This document shows, in pieces, positions 1-8,128 of a stretch of 64,000 nucleotides of DNA. The notes beneath the pieces are model-generated. The model searched no databases, was not told the DNA's origin, and saw nothing but the letters and a program-made list of their open reading frames with translations. The stretch lies in the NCBI RefSeq assembly GCF_001865675.1, contig NZ_CP011319.1:3720001-3784000 (forward strand). Direction: 5' to 3'. Numbering within the stretch: the first letter of the stretch is position 1; the number at the start of each line of letters is the position of its first letter. The translations under genes and the position numbers were made by a program. The DNA is from Janthinobacterium sp. 1_2014MBL_MicDiv. GTDB lineage: Bacteria; Pseudomonadota; Gammaproteobacteria; Burkholderiales; Burkholderiaceae_D.

Positions 1-53
1 CCTAGTATATTCGCCCGCCGCCCGTTTCGGCGACAACTATCGTGCGCGCCCGC

Positions 54-1241
54 CTATTCCGCGCCGCCGGCGGCGCCCGCGCCACTACGGTTTCCCGTCC
101 AGACGACGCTTTCATCGACCGAATACAGCTGGCACGGCGCACTGCTGCGCTGCTGGCACGACGCCAGCGCGCGCACATCGGGACTTTCGCCCTCCGCCGC
201 CCAGCCCCAGGCACCGCTGGCAGAGACGGCAAAGGCGCGCGGCGCCGTGTTGTCGAGGAAGTCGCGGTAGGCGGCGCGGCCCGGCGCGGCCAGGTAGGGC
301 ACGGCGGCGATATCATCGAACGGCGCGAAATGCGTCTCGCAAGGCGGCGGCGGATCGGCCACGGCGTACACCTGCCGCACCGGCATGCCGATCTTTTGCA
401 GGAAGCGCAGGGTGGCCGGCAGCCACACGGCCACGCCATCGCGGCTGCCCAGGGTCAGGTGGGCATCGCGCTTGAACGGCCCATACGCGACCAGTTCCCC
501 CTTGCCGCCCGAACCGCGATACGAGTTGAACAGGCGCCGCGCCAGCGCCGGCCCGAAATAGGAGTCATTCGCGCCGTACAGCCACAGGCTGGGAATGCGG
601 CTGTAGGCGCCCAGCGTGGCAAAGGCCCTGGCAAGCGCCGAAGGCCAGTCGCAGCCGGGCGCATCGACGCGCAGGCCGCCGGCAAAATTGAGTACGCCGC
701 GCACGCCGGGCAGCGCCCGCGTCGCCAGCGCCAGCGCCGCCATGCCGCCATACGACTGGCCGGCCACGACGATGCGCGCGGGGTCGACCCAGCTCTGGCG
801 GCGCGCATAGGCCAGCGCGTCGAGCGCGTCGAGCGCCTGGCCCTGGGCATTGGCCAGCATGTCGCAGTCGGCATCGCGGTACGCACCCGTGGACTGCGCA
901 TACCCGGCGCGCATGGGCAGCATGACGGCATAGCCGCGGCGCACGAATTCCGTGGCCATGTAAATGAAGCGCTCGCGCTGCTGCAGCCGCGCCGGCCCCG
1001 CGGACTTGCCATGATTCATCAGCAACAGGGGAAACGGGCCGGGACCGGACGGGCGGAACAGCGTCGTTTGCAGCGCCTCGCGCCTGCCGTCGCCGGCCGG
1101 CACCAGGATGACCTGCTCGTTCAAGCGGGCGTCGAGCGGCAATGGCAGTGTGGAAGCCTGGGCGTGCAGGGACAGGCAAGACAAGCCGAGCAGCAAACTC
1201 GGGAGCAAGTGGCGGACAGGGCGGGAAATGACGCACTCCAT
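54..1241 (-). CDS. secreted alpha/beta hydrolase (dienelactone hydrolase-like)
   Basis: This is a 395-residue protein with an N-terminal signal peptide (hydrophobic run about residues 11-28, AQA-like cleavage) followed by an alpha/beta hydrolase domain. The nucleophile elbow GQSYGG places the catalytic Ser at 163. A later NDSYFGP segment and a DAHLTLG segment are the likely acid and His. An oxyanion-type NHGKS motif lies near residue 77. It is probably a periplasmic esterase or peptidase-like hydrolase, but the substrate cannot be read from sequence. The ATG at 1241 is preceded by only a weak Shine-Dalgarno. It is transcribed away from the next gene. Confidence 0.8.
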   Translation of the reverse strand: MECVISRPVRHLLPSLLLGLSCLSLHAQASTLPLPLDARLNEQVILVPAGDGRREALQTTLFRPSGPGPFPLLLMNHGKSAGPARLQQRERFIYMATEFVRRGYAVMLPMRAGYAQSTGAYRDADCDMLANAQGQALDALDALAYARRQSWVDPARIVVAGQSYGGMAALALATRALPGVRGVLNFAGGLRVDAPGCDWPSALARAFATLGAYSRIPSLWLYGANDSYFGPALARRLFNSYRGSGGKGELVAYGPFKRDAHLTLGSRDGVAVWLPATLRFLQKIGMPVRQVYAVADPPPPCETHFAPFDDIAAVPYLAAPGRAAYRDFLDNTAPRAFAVSASGAWGWAAEGESPDVRALASCQQRSSAPCQLYSVDESVVWTGNRSGAGAAGGAE

Positions 1242-1409
1242 GGATGACTACCCGGCCAGTCTAGGCAGCGCCATGCCACAGAACAAGATCAAAAAGTTAC
1301 GTCAGATAACTATTTTTCGCCGGAATCAACCCGCCGGCGAATTGTTGCCTTGCGCCAACCATTTTTACCCGATACGGGAGTAAACTGGCGGTATTCTGAA
1401 GGAGTCGCC

Positions 1410-1781
1410 ATGTCCATATCCGCCCTCACCACCGGCACCTCGGGGCTGACCGCCAACCAGCGCGCGCTGGACGTGGCCGCCCATAATGTCGCGAATGCGA
1501 ATACGCCAGGCTTCCAGCCGCAGGAAGCCCGCTTCCAGGAAGCCAGCCCGGCCGGCACGGGCGTCACCCTCTCCGTCGAGGGGCGCAAGCTGGCCGCCGG
1601 CGAAAGCGTCAGCGGCGCCAATGCCAACGCGGCCAAGGCTGCGGAAAGCCGGCCGAACGGCGTCGGCCTGGCGTCCGAACTGACGGATAACCTCGTCTAC
1701 AAGGCCGGCTTCAATCTATCGGCGAATGTCGTCAAGGCGGCCGACCAGGCGCTGGGCAGCCTGATCGACGTCAAGACGTAG
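1410..1781 (+). CDS. flagellar basal-body rod-like protein (FlgC/FlgB N-terminal motif)
   Basis: This is a 123-residue protein. Its N-terminus contains the flagellar rod/hook signature: a Gly-Leu-Thr-Ala-Asn-Gln start followed by ALDVAAHNVANANTPGF (about residues 17-33), the motif shared by FlgB, FlgC, FlgE, FlgF and FlgG. The C-terminus has a heptad-like hydrophobic pattern (NVVKAADQALGSLIDV) as in axial proteins. The start is chosen at 1410 because GAAGGAG lies just upstream; the frame is open further left without support. No other flagellar gene is nearby, so this is a solitary FlgC-like paralogue rather than part of a rod operon. Its last 11 bases overlap the end of the convergent TetR gene. 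Confidence 0.75.
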   Translation: MSISALTTGTSGLTANQRALDVAAHNVANANTPGFQPQEARFQEASPAGTGVTLSVEGRKLAAGESVSGANANAAKAAESRPNGVGLASELTDNLVYKAGFNLSANVVKAADQALGSLIDVKT

Positions 1782-2406
1782 ATACTGCGACTATCGGCAA
1801 GATAGTCTGGTTTTTCATTTCCAGCGCCAGCGGCGCCATGGCCGGCGCAATCAGCGCCAGCAGGCGCTCGGCGGGAATGCCGTCGCGCGCCTGCACCGAC
1901 AAGCCATGCAGCAGCGCCGCATAATAATCGCCCAGCGCCTGCACGTCCGCCTCCTCTTTCAATTCCCCCGCCAGCTGCGCCGCGCGCAAGCGAGCGATGA
2001 CGGCTTGCGTGCGCGCGCGGCGGTGCTGCGCCAGCCAGTCGGCGATGCCGGCGTTGTCCGCGCTGGTGTTGGTGGCGGCCGTCACCACCATGCAGCCTTG
2101 CGGCTGGCCGCTGCGCGTATATAGCAGCACCGCTTCTTCCAGCATGCGCGCCACCGCGTCGCGCACGTTCAGGCTGGCGGCCAGGGCGTGCACGGCAAAC
2201 GCGCCCTCGCCTGTTTCATACAGTTCCACGGCTTCGCGGAACAGCTGCTCCTTCGAGCCGAACGCCGCATAGATGCGCGCCGAGGCGATGCCCAGCGCCG
2301 CCACCAGGTCGGCCATCGACACGCCTTCGTAACCGCGCGTCCAGAACGCGTCGCGCGCTTTTTCCAGCGCCAGCGCGCGGTCAAATTCCCTCGGTCTTCC
2401 TGCCAT
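1771..2406 (-). CDS. TetR/AcrR family transcriptional regulator
   Basis: This is a 211-residue protein starting MAGRPREFD, typical of TetR regulators. The helix-turn-helix lies at about residues 28-50 (VSMADLVAALGIASARIYAAFGSK), followed by a variable all-helical ligand-binding domain. The ATG at 2406 is chosen because the DNA-binding domain begins there; the frame is open further upstream but that part is not protein-like for the family. It is divergent from the isomerase-hydrolase operon at 2547, and the intervening 140 bp contain a large palindrome (2511-2538). It therefore probably represses that operon and perhaps itself. The ligand is unknown. Confidence 0.88.
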   Translation of the reverse strand: MAGRPREFDRALALEKARDAFWTRGYEGVSMADLVAALGIASARIYAAFGSKEQLFREAVELYETGEGAFAVHALAASLNVRDAVARMLEEAVLLYTRSGQPQGCMVVTAATNTSADNAGIADWLAQHRRARTQAVIARLRAAQLAGELKEEADVQALGDYYAALLHGLSVQARDGIPAERLLALIAPAMAPLALEMKNQTILPIVAVSTS

Positions 2407-2510
2407 CTTGATCCTCTGCTTGCGAAGTGGCGGCCAGTATAACGCCTGGGGCGCGTACCGCGTTCCCGATTTATTTTGCATGACGGCCTTGACCGCGCGG
2501 AAAATTTCGC

Positions 2511-2538
2511 CTATTCTTTGTCGATCGACAAACAATAG
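2511..2538. promoter_or_regulatory. 28-bp near-perfect palindrome, likely TetR operator
   Basis: The core TTTGTCGATCGACAAA (2517-2532) is a perfect 16-bp palindrome. Symmetry resumes after one C/C mismatch (2516/2533) with five more matching pairs on each side (CTATT and AATAG). The right end runs into the AGGAG ribosome-binding site of the gene at 2547, so a bound regulator would block transcription or translation start. The divergent TetR gene is the obvious candidate ligand-responsive repressor (inference). Confidence 0.75.
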
Positions 2539-2546
2539 GAGCCGAT

Positions 2547-3608
2547 ATGAAAACCATCCAAGGACCAAGCCTGCACCTGGCACAATTCGCCGCCGATACG
2601 GCGCCCTTCAACACCCTGCCCGCCATCGCCGAGTGGGCGGCCGGCATGGGCTTCAAGGCCCTGCAGATTCCCGCCTGGGATGCGCGCCTGTTCGACGTGG
2701 CGCAGGCCGCCCACAGCCAGCAATACTGCGACGACCTCGTTGCCATGCTGGCCAGCCATGGCCTCGTCATCAGCGAACTGACGACGCACATCCTCGGCCA
2801 GCTGGTGGCCGTGCACCCGGCCTACGACGCGCTGTGCGACAGCTTTGCGCCGGCACACCTGCACGGCAAGCCGGCAGCGCGCACCGAGTGGGCCATCGAA
2901 CAGGTCAAGCTGGCGGCCATGGCCTCGAAGCGCCTGGGCCTGACGGACATGGGCACGTTTTCCGGATCGTTCGCCTGGCCCTACCTGTTCCCGTTCCCGC
3001 AGCGCCCGCCCGGCCTGATCGAGGCGGCCTTCGACGAGCTGGCGCGCCGCTGGCTGCCCATCCTCGACGTGTGCGAGGAACAGGGCATCAACCTGTGCTA
3101 CGAAATCCACCCGAGCGAAGACCTGCATGACGGCATCAGTTTCGAGATGTTTTACGAGCGCGTGGGCCGCCACCCGCGCTGCAAGATGCTGTTCGACCCG
3201 AGCCACTTCGTGCTGCAGCAGCTGAACTACCTGGAATTCATCGATATCTACAAGGACCACATCCGCATGTTCCATGTGAAGGATGCGGAATTCAATCCGA
3301 CAGGACGGCAAGGCATCTACGGCGGCTACCAGTCGTGGGAAAACCGCGCCGGGCGCTTCCGTTCGCTGGGCGACGGCCAGGTCGACTTCAAGGCCATTTT
3401 CTCGAAGATGGCGCAGAACGACTACGCGGGCTGGGCCACGCTGGAATGGGAATGCTGCCTGAAGGACCAGGAAGTGGGCGCGCGTGAGGGCGTGGCCTTC
3501 ATCAACGCCCACATCATTCCCGTGACCGACAAGATCTTCGACGACTTCGCCGGCGCCCCCGTCAGCGCGCAACAGATCAATACCCTGCTGGGCATCCAGC
3601 ACAACTAA
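2547..3608 (+). CDS. sugar phosphate isomerase/epimerase family protein (xylose isomerase-like TIM barrel)
   Basis: This 353-residue cytosolic protein has the pattern of the AP endonuclease 2/xylose-isomerase-like TIM barrel. Candidate metal ligands sit on successive strands: Glu186 (YEIHPSE), Asp217 and His220 (FDPSH), His243 and Asp246 (HVKDAEF) and Glu300 (TLEWE). Relatives isomerise or epimerise keto-sugars, inosose or inositol derivatives; the exact substrate is unknown. A strong AGGAG lies before the ATG. It is the first gene of a three-gene operon with two alpha/beta hydrolases and is probably controlled by the divergent TetR through the palindrome upstream. A role in degrading an esterified or lactonised sugar-like compound is an inference. 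Confidence 0.82.
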   Translation: MKTIQGPSLHLAQFAADTAPFNTLPAIAEWAAGMGFKALQIPAWDARLFDVAQAAHSQQYCDDLVAMLASHGLVISELTTHILGQLVAVHPAYDALCDSFAPAHLHGKPAARTEWAIEQVKLAAMASKRLGLTDMGTFSGSFAWPYLFPFPQRPPGLIEAAFDELARRWLPILDVCEEQGINLCYEIHPSEDLHDGISFEMFYERVGRHPRCKMLFDPSHFVLQQLNYLEFIDIYKDHIRMFHVKDAEFNPTGRQGIYGGYQSWENRAGRFRSLGDGQVDFKAIFSKMAQNDYAGWATLEWECCLKDQEVGAREGVAFINAHIIPVTDKIFDDFAGAPVSAQQINTLLGIQHN

Positions 3609-3635
3609 TCAACTGAATAAATACAAGGACTTGCC

Positions 3636-4502
3636 ATGCATCAGAATGACAACAGCTACACCCACGACTACGTGCGCATCGACGGCCAGCGCCTGCATTG
3701 CGTCATCGCCGGCGAAGGAAAACCCGTGCTGCTGATCCCCGGCTGGCCGCAGACCTGGTACGCCTGGCGCCACGTGATGGCGGCCCTGGCGGCCCAGGGC
3801 TACCAGGCGATCGCCATCGACCCGCCAGGCAGCGGCCACTCCGACCGCCCGGCCGGCGGCTACGACACGGGCGCCGTGGCGGCCACCCTGCACCGCGCCA
3901 TGCTGGCCCTGGGCCATGCCCAGTACGACGTGGTCGGCCACGACATCGGCATGTGGGTCGGCTATGCGCTGGCCAGCGATTTCCCGCAGGCCGTGACAAA
4001 ACTGGCGCTGACGGAAGCCGTGATTCCCGGCCTGGCGCCGGCGCCGCCCATCTTCGTGGCGCCGTCCGACAACATCTTCCTGTGGCACTTCATGTTCAAC
4101 CAGGTGCTGGACTTGCCGGAGATGCTCACGGCCGGCAAGGAGCGCGAATACATCCGCTTCATCCTGGACCGCTGGTCATACCGCCGCGACAAGGTGGCCG
4201 TCGACGTGTATGCGGACGCCTACGCCACGCCAGGCGCGCTGCGCTCCGGCTTCGCCTACTACCGGGCGATCCCGGAAACCATCCGGCAAAACCTGGTCCG
4301 GGCGAAAACGAGCCTGTCCATGCCCGTGCTGGCCATCGGCGCCGACCACGCCACCAACGACGCGCCGCTGCTGACCATGCAGGGCAAGGCAAAAATTCTG
4401 CAAGGCGCCATCGTCGCCGAGTGCGGCCACTTCATCATGGAAGAACAACCGGAAGCGTTCATCGCCCACCTGCTGCCCTTCCTGGCCGGAGAGCCTGCAT
4501 GA
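3636..4502 (+). CDS. alpha/beta hydrolase, epoxide hydrolase/dehalogenase type
   Basis: This is a 288-residue alpha/beta hydrolase. The nucleophile elbow reads VVGHDIGM, so the nucleophile is Asp103 rather than Ser, as in epoxide hydrolases, haloalkane and fluoroacetate dehalogenases. The oxyanion segment IPGWPQTWYAW (about 34-44) is also of the epoxide-hydrolase type. The likely His is in CGHFIMEEQPE near the C-terminus. There is no signal peptide, so it is cytosolic. It follows the isomerase by 27 bp and overlaps the next hydrolase by ATGA, so the three genes are one translationally coupled operon. Its substrate is unknown. Confidence 0.83.
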   Translation: MHQNDNSYTHDYVRIDGQRLHCVIAGEGKPVLLIPGWPQTWYAWRHVMAALAAQGYQAIAIDPPGSGHSDRPAGGYDTGAVAATLHRAMLALGHAQYDVVGHDIGMWVGYALASDFPQAVTKLALTEAVIPGLAPAPPIFVAPSDNIFLWHFMFNQVLDLPEMLTAGKEREYIRFILDRWSYRRDKVAVDVYADAYATPGALRSGFAYYRAIPETIRQNLVRAKTSLSMPVLAIGADHATNDAPLLTMQGKAKILQGAIVAECGHFIMEEQPEAFIAHLLPFLAGEPA

Positions 4503-5428
4503 GCCTCGATCCACGCATAGCGGCCTTCCTGGCGCAGGCGAACGGTGCGCCGCAGCCCGCCTCGCTGGCGGACCTGCGGGCGGCCACGGAAACGGGCTTG
4601 CGCCAGCTGCACGGACCGCTGGAAGAGGTGGCGTCCGTCAAGGACTACATCGTGCCCGGCGAACACGCACTGGCCGTGCGCGCCTACGTGCCTGCCGGCG
4701 CGGACACAGGCAAGCCCCTGCCGGCCATCGTCTTCGCGCATGGCGGCGGCTGGTGTCTGTGCTCGCTGGAGCTGTACGACAATCCGTGCCGCGCGCTGGC
4801 CAATGCCACCGGCTGCGTGATCTTTTCCGTCGATTACCGGCTGGCGCCCGAGCACAAGTTCCCCGTGCCGCTCGATGACTTTTACCGTGCCCTGTGCTGG
4901 GTGGCGGACAAGGCGCAGGCGCTGGGCATCGACGCGAAGCGGCTGGCCGTGGGCGGCGACAGCGCGGGCGGCAATCTGGCGGCGGCCGCCGCCCTGATGG
5001 CGCGCGACCAGGCCGGACCTGCCCTGGCGCACCAGCTGCTGCTGTACCCGGCGCTCGACTTCGCCTTCGACACGGCCTCGTACCAGCGCTATGCGGAAGG
5101 CCATTCGCTGACACGGGACGCCATGCGCTTCTGCTGGTCGGCCTACCTGAACGTCCCGGCCGAAGGCACGAACCCATATGCGGCGCCGCTGCGGGCTGGC
5201 TCGCTGAAGGACTTGCCGCCGGCGACCGTGCTGGTATGCGAATACGACCCGCTGCATGACGAGGGCGAGACGTATGCGCGGCGCTTGCGCGATGACGGCG
5301 TGGCAGCCGCGTGCGTGCAGCTCGACGGCATGATCCATGCGTCCATCCACATGCTGGGCTTGACGCCGGCGGCGCGGGGATTGTTCGATGTAGCGGGCCC
5401 GGCCATGCGAACGGCGCTGGCGGCATAA
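4499..5428 (+). CDS. alpha/beta hydrolase, hormone-sensitive-lipase (HSL) family esterase
   Basis: This is a 309-residue carboxylesterase of the bacterial HSL (family IV) group. It has the oxyanion motif HGGGW at 81-85, YRLAPEHKFP at about 113-122 and the nucleophile motif GDSAGG with Ser145. The candidate acid is in EYDPLHDEGE and the His in GMIHASIHM. The start at 4499 overlaps the stop of the preceding gene by ATGA. It is the last gene of the TetR-flanked operon and ends at a bidirectional terminator. It presumably removes an acyl group from the compound handled by the isomerase (inference). Confidence 0.87.
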   Translation: MSLDPRIAAFLAQANGAPQPASLADLRAATETGLRQLHGPLEEVASVKDYIVPGEHALAVRAYVPAGADTGKPLPAIVFAHGGGWCLCSLELYDNPCRALANATGCVIFSVDYRLAPEHKFPVPLDDFYRALCWVADKAQALGIDAKRLAVGGDSAGGNLAAAAALMARDQAGPALAHQLLLYPALDFAFDTASYQRYAEGHSLTRDAMRFCWSAYLNVPAEGTNPYAAPLRAGSLKDLPPATVLVCEYDPLHDEGETYARRLRDDGVAAACVQLDGMIHASIHMLGLTPAARGLFDVAGPAMRTALAA

Positions 5429-5434
5429 AAAAAG

Positions 5435-5466
5435 GCGCCGTGGACAGCTCCACGGCGCGTTTTTTC
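5435..5466. terminator. bidirectional rho-independent terminator
   Basis: A perfect 10-bp GC-rich stem (5435-5444 with 5449-5458) and a CAGC loop are flanked by an A-run on the left (from 5427) and a T-run on the right (5460-5465). It lies between the convergent esterase gene and the molybdopterin-fold protein gene, so it can end transcripts from both sides. Confidence 0.92.
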
Positions 5467-5481
5467 TCCACCAGGTGGACA

Positions 5482-6018
5482 TCACTCCACCAGCTTGCGC
5501 ACCTCGATGCCGTTCAGCCATTTCACGTGGCGGGGCCCCGTACGGATGTCTTGCGCAGAAATCAGGGCGATCTCGCCATCATTGTCGTCGAGGGCCTTGC
5601 CGTTTTTCTCGTAATAGACGATGACGCCCTCGCCGGCCGGCGCGTTATACAGCTCGCCCCACGAGAACACCACCGCGTAGCCATCGGTGGCCGTGGCGAT
5701 GATGGCAAGCTTCTTGACGTCGTTGTGGCCGGGCGCATCGAGCACGGCCTTGTCGAGGATATCGCGCAGGCGCACGCCACGATAGCCGGTGATGGTTTCG
5801 GCCTTCTCGCCATTGTGGCGCGTGACGGCGATTTCACCGCCATTGGCCGGCGGCAGCTGGCGCAGGTCCCCCACCTTCAGGTTCAATGGCATTTCCACCA
5901 TGCCCGTCACGGCCAGCGCGTGGCTCATATTGTCGCGCGCTGGCGCCGGGTCCGCCCACGCGGGCGCCGCCGCCAGCAGCGCCGCCGAAGTGCAGGCAGC
6001 GAGTATTTTCTTCAACAT
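5482..6018 (-). CDS. periplasmic oxidoreductase molybdopterin-binding-domain protein, no cysteine in mature form
   Basis: This is a 178-residue exported protein with a signal peptide (LAACTSAALLAAAPAWA). The rest resembles the sulfite-oxidase-type molybdopterin-binding fold: a GMVEMPLNLKVGDLRQLP opening, GYRGVRLRDIL, TDGYAVVFSWGEL and a terminal RHVKWLNGIEVRKL. The family normally has about 200 or more residues and a Cys that ligates molybdenum. Here the mature chain has no Cys, so a normal Mo active site is unlikely. The start at 6018 is favoured because AAAGGAT lies just before it; the upstream ATG at 6033 overlaps that site. It lies 30 bp after the TonB receptor in the same direction, so it shares the ModE-box promoter region. 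A periplasmic molybdate or cofactor-binding accessory role is speculative. Confidence 0.8.
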   Translation of the reverse strand: MLKKILAACTSAALLAAAPAWADPAPARDNMSHALAVTGMVEMPLNLKVGDLRQLPPANGGEIAVTRHNGEKAETITGYRGVRLRDILDKAVLDAPGHNDVKKLAIIATATDGYAVVFSWGELYNAPAGEGVIVYYEKNGKALDDNDGEIALISAQDIRTGPRHVKWLNGIEVRKLVE

Positions 6019-6048
6019 GCCGTATCCTTTCATGGAACATTCAAAACA

Positions 6049-8040
6049 TCAGAACTGGACCTGCGCATTGGCCAGCCACGTACGTCCCGCGCTGGGAAAA
6101 CCGTCGGACAGCGCGTAATTGCGGTCGCCCAGGTTCGCCACGCCCGCTTCCAGGCTCAAGGCCGGCATGGGGCGGTACACGGCCTTCAGGTTGACGGTGG
6201 TAAAACCGCCGAGTTCGAGGGTGTTCGAGACCCAGCGGCCGCTGTTTGATTCAGCGATCGCCACCACGTCGACCTGGCGCGCCGCGTGCAGCACGGCGTG
6301 CGCCGTCAGCTTGTGGCGCGGCACGTCCGTCAGGCGGATGGCGCGATCGCTGACGTTCTTCATGTCCGTGTACGTGTAGTTGCCGCCGAAGTCCAGCCAG
6401 GCGCCGGCGCGGCCGCGCAAGCCCAGTTCCACGCCGCTGATATGCGCCCTGCCCGCGTTCTGCATCTGCGCGCGCACGCCCGCCACATTCGCCACGCTCT
6501 GGATCTTGTCCTTCACGTCGCTGTAGAACAGGGCGGCGTCAAACGCCAGCCCGCGCACGCTTGCCTGGTAGCCCAGCTCATAGTTCAGCGCTTCTTCCGC
6601 GCGCAAGGCCGGGTTTTCGATATATGTGCCCAGGCGTTGCGAGTAGCGGTCCTTCAGGGTCGGCAGGCGCGACTTGCGCGCCACCGTGGCGTACACCTTC
6701 GCCTCGGGACTCATGTTGTGGAACAGGCCCGCCTGCAGGTCGGTCGCCGCCTGATTGCCCGGCAAGGTGTAGGCATTGCCGGCGCTGTAGACCGTATCGG
6801 GGCGCAGCTCGTTGCGCGACACACCCAGCGACAGTGCCGTCGCCGCATTCAGGGCGATGCTGTCTTCCGCGCCCAGGGTCCACAGGGCATCCTTGTACCA
6901 GGTGGTGCGCACGCCCTTGCCATCGCGTTCCTGGTGCTCGTCCGCCTTGTAGCTGGCGACAAAGCGCAGGCTGTGCGCGGCCAGGCGGAACGATTCGAGT
7001 TCCACCGCGCCGCCATTCGTGCGGTCATTGTAGATGCTGCGCCCGCCGCTGACGCTGCCCTGGCCGCTGGTCTTCAGCGTCGTGTAGCTGCCGTTCGTGT
7101 ACGAGGTGATCTCATTGTCGTAGCTGTCGTGGTACAGGCGCAATTTGAGGCGTTCGGCGTCGCCCAGGCGCGTCTGCGACACGAAATACACGCTTTCCTT
7201 GTTCCAGTACGGCCATTGCCAGTAGCGCGCGCCGACGGGGTTGGTCGATGGCGGCTGGCCCTTTTCGCCATGCTGCTTGTAGTAGCTGAGCGCATATTCG
7301 TCGCCCGCCTGCGCGCCGCCCGGCGTCAGCCCCACCTTGAACGACAGTTTATGATCCTTGCGGTAGGAATTGTTGCGCGTGCCGCCGTCTTCCGTGGCCG
7401 TGGGGCGGAAATCGGACGACATGGGAAAGCCGTCGCTGTCGATATACGACACGCCGGCCTGCAGATACCACAGGCCCTGGTTGGTGCCGACGTTGGCCGA
7501 CATCTGGCGCTCGCTGCCCGAGCCAAAACCGATGGAGGCATCGCCCTCCATCCGGGCCGTGGGCTTGCGCGACACCAGGTTGATGGCGCCGCCCAGGGTG
7601 TTGGCGCCATACGCCACGGAGCTGTAACCCTTGGCCACCTGGATGGCGGCCAGGTCGCTGGTCGTGAAGCGGTTGAAATCGACGTAGCCGTCGTACGGCA
7701 CGTAGACGGGAATGCCGTCGATGTACAGCGGCACCTGGCGCGCGTCGAAGCCGCGGATGGCGACGGTTTTCTCGTTGCGCGAATTGGTCGACACCGACAC
7801 GCCCGACAGCAGGTTCAAGGCATCGCCCACGTTGTCGCGGTTAAAGCGGCGCATCTCGGCGCGGCTCACCTGCGATCCCACCTGCTGTGCGCTGAGTTCA
7901 TCGCGCTGGCCCACCACCGTCACCGTGCCCAGCACGAATGGCGCCGCCGCCTCGTCCTTGCCCGCCGCTTGCTGCGCCTGCGCCTGCGCCACCTGTGCCA
8001 GCGCCAGCGCTACGGCACCCGTCATTAGCTGTTTCAACAT
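6049..8040 (-). CDS. TonB-dependent outer-membrane receptor, putative ModE-regulated
   Basis: This is a 663-residue TonB-dependent receptor. It has a signal peptide ending about residue 22, a TonB-box-like stretch (GTVTVVGQ), a plug domain at about 45-160 with RGFDARQVPLYIDGIPV, and then a 22-strand-type barrel ending in Phe (ANAQVQF) as expected for BAM-assembled proteins. Related receptors carry siderophores, cobalamin, metals or sugars. Here two ModE-like operators lie 20 and 88 bp upstream, and the downstream gene encodes a molybdopterin-fold protein. Import of molybdate, tungstate or a molybdenum complex is therefore a reasonable hypothesis. No TonB/ExbBD or ModABC genes are in the window. 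Confidence 0.9.
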   Translation of the reverse strand: MLKQLMTGAVALALAQVAQAQAQQAAGKDEAAAPFVLGTVTVVGQRDELSAQQVGSQVSRAEMRRFNRDNVGDALNLLSGVSVSTNSRNEKTVAIRGFDARQVPLYIDGIPVYVPYDGYVDFNRFTTSDLAAIQVAKGYSSVAYGANTLGGAINLVSRKPTARMEGDASIGFGSGSERQMSANVGTNQGLWYLQAGVSYIDSDGFPMSSDFRPTATEDGGTRNNSYRKDHKLSFKVGLTPGGAQAGDEYALSYYKQHGEKGQPPSTNPVGARYWQWPYWNKESVYFVSQTRLGDAERLKLRLYHDSYDNEITSYTNGSYTTLKTSGQGSVSGGRSIYNDRTNGGAVELESFRLAAHSLRFVASYKADEHQERDGKGVRTTWYKDALWTLGAEDSIALNAATALSLGVSRNELRPDTVYSAGNAYTLPGNQAATDLQAGLFHNMSPEAKVYATVARKSRLPTLKDRYSQRLGTYIENPALRAEEALNYELGYQASVRGLAFDAALFYSDVKDKIQSVANVAGVRAQMQNAGRAHISGVELGLRGRAGAWLDFGGNYTYTDMKNVSDRAIRLTDVPRHKLTAHAVLHAARQVDVVAIAESNSGRWVSNTLELGGFTTVNLKAVYRPMPALSLEAGVANLGDRNYALSDGFPSAGRTWLANAQVQF

Positions 8041-8060
8041 CGTTTATTCTTCCATCTTTT

Positions 8061-8084
8061 CGTTATATATCGTCTTATATAGCG
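8061..8084 (-). promoter_or_regulatory. ModE-type molybdate box 1
   Basis: The half-sites CGTTATATA (8061-8069) and TATATAGCG (8076-8084) form an inverted repeat with a 6-bp spacer and one mismatched pair. This matches the known ModE consensus of TATATA-centred arms ending in CG with a 6-7 bp gap. It lies 20 bp upstream of the TonB receptor ATG, where molybdate-ModE would be expected to repress. Confidence 0.78.
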
Positions 8085-8128
8085 ATATGCAAAAAAGCAG
8101 CCGCCCACAGGCAGCCGTCATCCCACAG

